Positions 56,628 through 64,000 of a stretch of 64,000 nt of DNA are shown piece by piece. The first letter of the stretch is position 1; the number at the start of each line of letters is the position of its first letter. This DNA is from Plantibacter sp. VKM Ac-2880 (GTDB taxonomy: Bacteria > Actinomycetota > Actinomycetes > Actinomycetales > Microbacteriaceae). The notes under the pieces are model-generated. The model was not told where the DNA came from, made no database searches, and worked only from the letters and a program-made list of their open reading frames with translations. The stretch covers positions 1,939,668 to 2,003,667 of the forward strand of contig NZ_JADKSJ010000001.1 in NCBI RefSeq assembly GCF_015351235.1, read 5' to 3'. The translations under genes were made by a program, and so were the position numbers.

Positions 56628-57931
56628 TGTCCCTCGTCGCCGTCTTCGTCATCGTCGCGTTCCTCCTCGTCGCCTTCGCCGGGCTCATGGCCGCAGCCGA
56701 CGCGGCGATCGGCGTCCAATCCGGCGCCGACATCCTCGATCTCGCCGACGGCGCACGCTCGGCGTCCGCGCTCAGAGCGATCGCCGCCGACCCCGGTGCG
56801 CACGTCAACGCCATCAACTTCATCCGGATCCTGGCGGAGACGACGGCCGCCGTCCTGGTGACGCTCGCGCTCGCTTCCTCGATCGATGAACTGTGGCTGG
56901 TGCTCGTGCTGGCCGTCATCATCATGACGGGGACCTCCTTCGTCCTCGTCGGCGCCAGTCCGCGAGGGGTCGGGAGGACCCACGCCAGCGGAGTATTGCG
57001 GTTCAGTGCCCCCGCGATCCGCACCGCACGGGTCGTCCTCGGTCCGGTCGCGAACGTCCTGGTCACCCTCGGCAATCGGGTGACCCCCGGCCTCCCGCGT
57101 TCGGTCTCCTTCACCTCCGAGGAGCAGCTGCTCAGCATGGTCGACGAGGCGACGGCGCACTCGGTCCTCGAAGAGGACGACCGCGAGCTCATCCATTCGA
57201 TCTTCGAGTTCAACGAGACGCTCGTCCGAGAGGTGATGGTGCCGCGTACCGATCTCGTGGGCCTGCAACGCGACCTCAGCGTCCGTGAGGCCCTCGAGGT
57301 GTTCCTGGAGACGGGCATCTCGCGGGCACCGGTGAGCGACGGCGACATCGACGACCTCGTCGGCATCCTGTACCTGAAGGACCTCGTGAAAGCCATGTTC
57401 GGTGACCAGGGCGCGGCGGAGGTCGGGTCGATCGAGCCGCTGCTGCGACCGGCGAGTTTCGTCCCGGAGTCGAAGAAGGCCGATTCGCTGCTGCAGCAGA
57501 TGCAGAAGGACTCGAACCACATCGCGATGGTCGTCGACGAGTACGGCGGCATCTCCGGGCTCGTCACGCTCGAAGACCTCATCGAGGAGCTCGTCGGCGA
57601 CATCTCCGACGAGTACGACACCGACACTCCCGAGGTGACCGACCTCCACGACGGTCGGTTCCGGGTCGACGCCCGTCTCGCCGTCGACGAGCTGGGCGAG
57701 CTGTTCGGCCTCGAACTCGACGACGACGACGTCGACTCCGTCGGTGGCCTGCTCGCCAAGGCGCTCGGGCGCCTGCCCGTCGTCGGATCCACCGTCTCCA
57801 CCAACGGACTCGAACTCACCGCCGAGCGGGTCGAGGGGCGGCGGGGACGCATCCTCACCGTCATCGTCCAGCGCGACGACCAGCTGCAGGACGCCCAGCA
57901 GGCGTCCACCGAACACCGGGAGCACCCATGA
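56627..57931 (+). CDS. CNNM/CorC-type transporter with CBS domains
   Basis: A 434-residue protein: a DUF21-like membrane region (about residues 1-160, three or four helices), paired CBS domains (MVPRTDLVGLQRDLSVREAL, then IAMVVDEYGGISGLVTLEDL) and a C-terminal CorC_HlyC domain. The family is linked to Mg/Co efflux and often called hemolysin III-like, which is misleading. It lies between ybeY and era, as in many bacteria. Confidence 0.9.
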   Translation: MSLVAVFVIVAFLLVAFAGLMAAADAAIGVQSGADILDLADGARSASALRAIAADPGAHVNAINFIRILAETTAAVLVTLALASSIDELWLVLVLAVIIMTGTSFVLVGASPRGVGRTHASGVLRFSAPAIRTARVVLGPVANVLVTLGNRVTPGLPRSVSFTSEEQLLSMVDEATAHSVLEEDDRELIHSIFEFNETLVREVMVPRTDLVGLQRDLSVREALEVFLETGISRAPVSDGDIDDLVGILYLKDLVKAMFGDQGAAEVGSIEPLLRPASFVPESKKADSLLQQMQKDSNHIAMVVDEYGGISGLVTLEDLIEELVGDISDEYDTDTPEVTDLHDGRFRVDARLAVDELGELFGLELDDDDVDSVGGLLAKALGRLPVVGSTVSTNGLELTAERVEGRRGRILTVIVQRDDQLQDAQQASTEHREHP

Positions 57932-58836
57932 GCGACACCACCCCTCCGTCCGACTTCCGCGCGGGGTTCGTGTCCTTCGTGGGGCGTCCCAACGTCGGCA
58001 AGTCCACGTTGACCAACGCCCTCGTGGGGGAGAAGGTCGCGATCACCAGTTCGAAGCCGCAGACCACGCGACGCGCCATCCGCGGGGTCGTGCACCGCGA
58101 GCACGGCCAGCTCATCGTCGTCGACACCCCGGGCATCCACCGTCCGCGGACGCTGCTCGGACAGCGGCTCAACGACCTCGTGCAGTCGACACTCTCGGAC
58201 GTCGACGTCATCGGCTTCTGCATCCCCGCCAACGAGAAGCTCGGTCCTGGCGACCGCTTCATCAACGAGTCGCTCGACGGCTTCCCGCGGGCGAAGAAGG
58301 TCGCGATCGTCACGAAGACCGACACCGCGAGCCGCACCACCATCGCGGAGCAGCTGCTCGCGATCTCCGAACTCCGCGACTGGGACGCGGTCATTCCGCT
58401 GTCCGCAGTGACGGACGACCAGCTCGACATCCTGGTCTCCGAGGTGACGAAGCTCATGCCGCTCTCGGAGCGTCTCTACCCGGTGGAGGCGAGGACCGAC
58501 GAGACCGTCGTGGACCGGGTGTCCGAGCTCATCCGTGAGGCGGCGCTCGAGGGTGTCCAGGATGAGCTGCCGCACTCGCTCGCAGTGACCATCGACGACA
58601 TGATCCCTCGTGAGGGAACCGACCTGCTCGACATCTACGCCAACGTGTTCGTGGAGCGGGACAGCCAGAAAGCGATCATCATCGGTAAGGGCGGCTCGCG
58701 GCTGCGCGACGTCGGCGCTCGCGCCCGGGCCGGGATCGAGCCGCTCGTGGGGTCACGGGTGTTCCTCTCGATCCGCGTGAAGGTAGCGAAGGACTGGCAG
58801 CGCGACCCGAAGCTGTTGGGCCGTCTCGGATTCTGA
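57928..58836 (+). CDS. era: GTPase Era
   Basis: A 302-residue GTPase that binds 16S rRNA. P-loop GRPNVGKST, DTPGIHRPRTLLG, TKTD, and a C-terminal KH domain (IIIGKGGSRLRDVGARAR). It is coupled to the CBS protein by ATGA and ends the rsmE to era run. Confidence 0.97.
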   Translation: MSDTTPPSDFRAGFVSFVGRPNVGKSTLTNALVGEKVAITSSKPQTTRRAIRGVVHREHGQLIVVDTPGIHRPRTLLGQRLNDLVQSTLSDVDVIGFCIPANEKLGPGDRFINESLDGFPRAKKVAIVTKTDTASRTTIAEQLLAISELRDWDAVIPLSAVTDDQLDILVSEVTKLMPLSERLYPVEARTDETVVDRVSELIREAALEGVQDELPHSLAVTIDDMIPREGTDLLDIYANVFVERDSQKAIIIGKGGSRLRDVGARARAGIEPLVGSRVFLSIRVKVAKDWQRDPKLLGRLGF

Positions 58837-58963
58837 CCGCAGCACCAGCGAGCTGAGAGGCCGTTGAGCGCCGACTGAGCGCTTGCTGTGGGACAGCGAT
58901 CGAGCAGGGCGTCCGGCCCTGGGCGCGGACATACTGATCCCGGGGTAGGGAGAGGGTGTCCAC

Positions 58964-60235
58964 GTGTTCGACGGATTGTTGGGATTCCGGCTGGATCAGC
59001 CGATGCTGCTCGTCTGGGCGGCGGTCGTCGCCGCACTGCTCGCCGTGATCCTGATCACCGGTCGTCGATCGTTCCGATCCGTGATCACGAAGGTGCTCGC
59101 GGCGGTGTGCGGCGCCGTCTTCGCGTACGTGCTCGCCTGGGTCCTCGGTGACGTCCTCGACGTCTTCGGGATCGGGCTGACCCCGACCACCCGTGCGTGG
59201 GCGGCCGTCGCATGCGCCGGTGCCGCGCTCGCGATCGTCAGCATCCCGCGGGCCAGGGCGTGGCGCGTCGTCACGGCCGTCGTCGCGGTGCCCGTGTTCC
59301 TGCTCATCGGTGCTCTCGGCATCAACCAGGACTTCGGTCAGTTCCCGACCGTGCGCTCGGCGCTCGGGATCAGTCCGTACGGGGCGTTCACCTCGGTGGC
59401 TGCGGCGCACGGGACGACGGCGGACTGGCGGGCCCCGACCGACCTCCCCACTGCCGGCCGTGTCGAGCGGGTCGACATCCCGGCCACGACGTCCGGGTTC
59501 CGACACCGGGACGCACTGGTCTACCTGCCGCCCGCGGCGCTGACCGCCCACCCGCCGGCGCTGCCCGTGATCGAGGCGTTCAGCGGTCAGCCGGGCCAGC
59601 CGGCCGACCTGTTCGCCTCGGCCGGACTCGCGGGTCTCCTCGACCGGTTCGCGGCGTCCCACCACGGTCTGGCGCCGATCGTGGTGGTGCCGGATCAGCT
59701 GGGGGCACCGGACGCCAACCCGATGTGCGTCGACGGCCCACTCGGGAACTCGGCGAGCTATCTCACCGTCGACGTCCCGGCGTGGATCACGGCCCACCTC
59801 CCCGTCTCCTCCGCTCGGACGGACTGGTTCATCGCCGGCTTCTCGCAGGGCGGGACGTGTTCCATCCAGCTCGGCGCCGCTCATCCGGAGCGCTACGGCG
59901 GCGTCCTCGACATCTCCGGAGAGGTGGTCCCCACCATCGGTCCGTCGACGGTTGCGAAGGGGTTCGGCGGGTCGGAGGCCGCCTATGCCGCTGCGGCCCC
60001 ATCCGCGATCATGGCCGAGCGGGCGCCGTACGCGGACACCGTGGCGATCTTCGGGTACGGCAGCGCCGACGCACGCTACGGGCCAGGGGTCGAGCGGATC
60101 CAAGCGGCCGCGGCAGCTGCCGGCATGCGCACGACCACCTTCGTGTCGCAGGGCACCGCGCATGACTGGCACACGGTCCACACGGTCCTCGAACGCGCGC
60201 TGCCGGCGGTCGCGTCGCGGTTCGGCCTCGGCTGA
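58964..60235 (+). CDS. Membrane-anchored alpha/beta-hydrolase (esterase/mycolyltransferase-like fold)
   Basis: A 423-residue protein with about four N-terminal helices and an extracellular alpha/beta-hydrolase domain. The nucleophile elbow is GFSQGG and a late GTAHDWHTV offers the catalytic His. It resembles the esterase D / antigen-85 fold, but nothing shows that this organism makes mycolates, so the substrate is unknown. GGGAGAGGG precedes the GTG at 58964. CATACT near 58930-58935 may be the -10 box. Confidence 0.85.
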   Translation: MFDGLLGFRLDQPMLLVWAAVVAALLAVILITGRRSFRSVITKVLAAVCGAVFAYVLAWVLGDVLDVFGIGLTPTTRAWAAVACAGAALAIVSIPRARAWRVVTAVVAVPVFLLIGALGINQDFGQFPTVRSALGISPYGAFTSVAAAHGTTADWRAPTDLPTAGRVERVDIPATTSGFRHRDALVYLPPAALTAHPPALPVIEAFSGQPGQPADLFASAGLAGLLDRFAASHHGLAPIVVVPDQLGAPDANPMCVDGPLGNSASYLTVDVPAWITAHLPVSSARTDWFIAGFSQGGTCSIQLGAAHPERYGGVLDISGEVVPTIGPSTVAKGFGGSEAAYAAAAPSAIMAERAPYADTVAIFGYGSADARYGPGVERIQAAAAAAGMRTTTFVSQGTAHDWHTVHTVLERALPAVASRFGLG

Positions 60236-60265
60236 CGGCACTCGGACGGAGTCGTGGGTCAGTGC

Positions 60266-60271
60266 TATGCT
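60266..60271 (+). promoter_or_regulatory. -10 box (TATGCT) of the leuA leader transcript
   Basis: The seventh base after the hexamer is the G of the leader-peptide GTG at 60278, so the leader peptide itself is likely read from a leaderless end. Confidence 0.55.
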
Positions 60272-60277
60272 GGCGAC

Positions 60278-60306
60278 GTGTTCACCGGTCTGCTCCTCCT
60301 TAGCTG

Positions 60307-60322
<16 letters not shown>
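60278..60322 (+). CDS. leuA leader peptide (four consecutive leucine codons)
   Basis: A 14-codon frame reading MFTGLLLLSCRDES then TAG. Residues 5-8 are CTG-CTC-CTC-CTT, the classic sign of leucine-sensing attenuation: a ribosome short of Leu-tRNA stalls there. The frame sits 69 bp before leuA and its last codons form one arm of the leader hairpin. Too short for ordinary gene callers. Confidence 0.8.
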
Positions 60323-62152
<1,830 letters not shown>

Positions 62153-62158
62153 GGTCAT

Positions 62159-62200
62159 CCGCAACGCCGGGTCGCCCTTCGGGAAGACCCGGCGTTGCGG
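62159..62200 (+). terminator. leuA terminator
   Basis: A 15-bp perfect stem (62159-62173 with 62186-62200), 12-nt loop, seven bases after the stop. Confidence 0.88.
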
Positions 62201-62268
62201 CGTTCCGGAGACGTACACCCGGAGGATGATCTTGCGCCGCGGGTGCCGCCCCTCCGGTGGGCAGGTCG

Positions 62269-62274
62269 TACGGT
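62269..62274 (+). promoter_or_regulatory. Candidate -10 box (TACGGT) of the histidine kinase gene
   Basis: The seventh base after the hexamer is the A of ATG 62281. GGGAGG abuts the ATG and is too close for a normal ribosome-binding site. Confidence 0.35.
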
Positions 62275-62280
62275 GGGAGG

Positions 62281-63465
62281 ATGCTCCGCACGCTCCGGCC
62301 CGGCCAGTTGGCCGTCGACATCGCACTGCCGTCCGTGCTGTTCATCCTCACGTTCGTGTTGTACGCGACGAGGCCGCAGCAGTACGTGATCGTGCTGCTC
62401 GGCATGTGCGCCGCCCTCGCCGTGCGCCGGCTCGCCCCGGGGATCTCGCTCGCCATCGCCTGGGTGACGGCCCTCGTGCAGATGCTGCTCCTCCTCGCGC
62501 CGGACCCCGCGAACTTCGCGATCCCCGTCGTGCTGTATGCGGCGGCGACGTACGGCGGCAAGGTGGCGCGATGGATCTCCTTCGCCTCCGCCTTCCTCGG
62601 GGCCGCGCTCATCGTGGTCTACGTGATCGTCGTCCCGAGCTGGACGACGGGTGTGAACGCCGAGATCAACTCCTTCGGCCTGGCCACCGACATGACCCCG
62701 GTCGCGAAGGTGACGGTCGGGCTCTTCATGTTCCTCGCCTTCGCGGCGTTCTTCGGGCTCGCCTGGACGGCCGGTGTCCTCATGCGGACCTGGCGTCGTG
62801 CCAGGGAGAGCCGCCAGGCGCAGTTGCTTGCCGAACGCGACGTCGCCGTCGAGCAGGAGCGCAACCGGATCGCCCGCGACATGCACGACGTCGTCGCGCA
62901 CTCGCTCGCAGTCGTGATCGCGCAGGCCGACGGTGCCAGATACGCCCTCGCCGCCGACCCCGATTCGGCGGACCAGGCGCTCCGGACGATCTCGAGCATC
63001 TCCCGGGAGGCCTTGGCCGACGTGCGGGTGCTGCTCGGGCAGTTGCGGTTCCAGCAGAGCGAGGGTCCACAGCCGGTCTTGGCCGACCTCGACCGCCTGT
63101 ACGAGCAGCTGCGCGGGGCGGGCGTCGACGTCGTGGTCGAGAACCACGGAGCGGAGCGCCCGGTGGCGACCGGTTCGCAGCTCGCGGTGTACCGGATCAT
63201 CCAGGAGGCGCTCACGAACGCCCTCCGCCACGGCGACCACCGTGCTCCGATCGACGTCCACCTCGACTGGACCGGCCCGGAGCTGCAGGTGTGGATCGTC
63301 AACCGCGCGAAGTCTGAACCGCCCAAGCCCGGAACCGGTCACGGACTCGCCGGGATGAACGAGCGCGCTACGCTGGCAGGCGGCAGGTTCGGGACGACCC
63401 TGGTGGACGGTCTCTTCACCGTGTACGCGTCGATCCCGTTCACGACGGCAGGAGTGACGAGATGA
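62281..63465 (+). CDS. Sensor histidine kinase, NarL-type (HisKA_3)
   Basis: A 394-residue membrane sensor. It has four to six N-terminal helices (for example VLFILTFVLYA and WVTALVQMLLLLA), a HisKA_3 dimerisation domain with the phospho-acceptor His 202 in RDMHDVVAHSLAV, and an ATPase domain with a GHGLAGMNER motif. No extracellular sensor domain is obvious, so the signal may be sensed in the membrane. The stop overlaps the regulator as ATGA. Confidence 0.92.
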   Translation: MLRTLRPGQLAVDIALPSVLFILTFVLYATRPQQYVIVLLGMCAALAVRRLAPGISLAIAWVTALVQMLLLLAPDPANFAIPVVLYAAATYGGKVARWISFASAFLGAALIVVYVIVVPSWTTGVNAEINSFGLATDMTPVAKVTVGLFMFLAFAAFFGLAWTAGVLMRTWRRARESRQAQLLAERDVAVEQERNRIARDMHDVVAHSLAVVIAQADGARYALAADPDSADQALRTISSISREALADVRVLLGQLRFQQSEGPQPVLADLDRLYEQLRGAGVDVVVENHGAERPVATGSQLAVYRIIQEALTNALRHGDHRAPIDVHLDWTGPELQVWIVNRAKSEPPKPGTGHGLAGMNERATLAGGRFGTTLVDGLFTVYASIPFTTAGVTR

Positions 63466-64000
63466 CCGATGCACACGGCAGCGCGGCAGCGGAAGCGATC
63501 ACCATCGCCCTGGTGGACGACCAGGCCCTGTTCCGCGGCGGCATCCGCATGCTCATCGGCTCCCAGCCGGACCTGCGGGTCGTCGGCGAAGCGTCCGACG
63601 GACGACAGGCGGTGGAGCTCGCTGCCCGGACCCGCCCGCAGGTCATCCTCATGGACGTCCGGATGCCGGTCATGGACGGCATCGAGGCGACCAAGGCGAT
63701 TCTGTCGGAAGCGGACGCGCGTGGGACGGAACGGCCCCGCATCATCGTGCTGACCACCTTCGACCTCGACGAGGCGGCCGCGACGGCGATCCGAGCCGGC
63801 GCGAGCGGCTTCGTGCTGAAGGACGCCGAGCCGGAGTTCCTCCTCGCAGCGATCCGTACCGTGCACGCGGGGAACGCGGTCATCGCGGCGTCCGCGACGC
63901 GCGAGCTGTTCGAGCACTTCCGGCAGGCGCCCACGCCGCCGGTCGCACCACGGCGCTATGCCGAACTCACCGCTCGGGAGCGGGAGATCTTCCTCCTCGC
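63462..64000 (+). CDS. Response regulator, NarL/LuxR type (truncated by the window)
   Basis: The first 179 codons are present. The receiver domain has VDDQALFRGGIRML, the phospho-acceptor Asp 65 in ILMDVRMP, and the LKDAEPEFL region. The LuxR-type helix-turn-helix begins at LTAREREIF. ATG 63462 overlaps the kinase stop, so this is its cognate partner. The C-terminus lies beyond the window. Confidence 0.93.
   Translation, partial: MTDAHGSAAAEAITIALVDDQALFRGGIRMLIGSQPDLRVVGEASDGRQAVELAARTRPQVILMDVRMPVMDGIEATKAILSEADARGTERPRIIVLTTFDLDEAAATAIRAGASGFVLKDAEPEFLLAAIRTVHAGNAVIAASATRELFEHFRQAPTPPVAPRRYAELTAREREIFLL

Noticed and set aside
56251-58575. 774-codon open frame on the minus strand
   Set aside because: It is antisense to ybeY, the CBS protein and era; Ser/Arg-rich with no domains.

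Overview
This window is a gapless stretch of a high-GC actinobacterial chromosome, most likely from the family Microbacteriaceae. The evidence is the dense GC-rich coding, the actinobacterial gene order (ileS-folC-DUF4233-ndk, rne-rplU-rpmA-obg-proB-proA-nadD-rsfS, leuS-comEA-comEC-holA-rpsT-lepA-hemW-hrcA-dnaJ-rsmE-HIT-phoH-ybeY-era-leuA), an actinobacterial-style VKOR, a translational T-box before ileS and a DUF4031 gene. I see no rRNA, CRISPR array, insertion sequence, integrase or prophage. The genus call is inference.

Layout. (1) 1-2567: end of a peptide/nickel-type ABC importer operon (minus strand) with a divergent TetR regulator. (2) 2600-8335: T-box riboswitch, ileS, folC, a DUF4233 membrane protein and ndk, ended by a strong terminator, then a convergent VKOR gene. 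(3) 9100-19546: RNase E/G, ribosomal proteins L21 and L27, Obg GTPase, proline synthesis (proB, proA), nadD, an unrecognised tail-anchored protein, the ribosome silencing factor and tRNA-Ala(GGC). (4) 19567-32000: a more variable block: aldo/keto reductase, drug-type MFS exporter, a four-gene type III polyketide locus (synthase, methyltransferase, FAD monooxygenase and a divergent UbiA prenyltransferase), a coiled-coil cell-wall lytic protein, a NagZ-like lipoprotein, YceI, and a minus-strand envelope group (DedA, APP1 phosphatase, FUSC). (5) 32066-39375: the cytochrome bd operon cydABDC followed by pabB. (6) 39490-58836: leuS, DNA uptake genes comEA/comEC, holA, rpsT, lepA, hemW, the CIRCE-controlled hrcA-dnaJ heat-shock genes, and an rsmE to era operon for ribosome maturation. 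(7) 58964-64000: a membrane esterase-like protein, leuA behind a leucine-codon leader peptide, and a two-component system cut off by the window edge.

Regulation is unusually readable here. Visible elements are the ileS T-box (with its ATC specifier and T-box core), a CIRCE element before hrcA, a leucine attenuator before leuA, a GntR/FadR-type palindrome over the cydA -35 box, and several perfect hairpin terminators. Many genes have a TANNNT -10 hexamer whose last base lies six nucleotides before the start codon and lack a usable ribosome-binding site, which predicts leaderless mRNAs. In several cases the -10 box contains the stop codon of the upstream gene.

The strongest candidate for an undescribed system is the type III PKS / methyltransferase / FAD hydroxylase / UbiA locus (22090-26001). 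Its four genes share one 47-bp divergent promoter, and it predicts a methylated, oxidised and possibly prenylated phenolic lipid or quinone.
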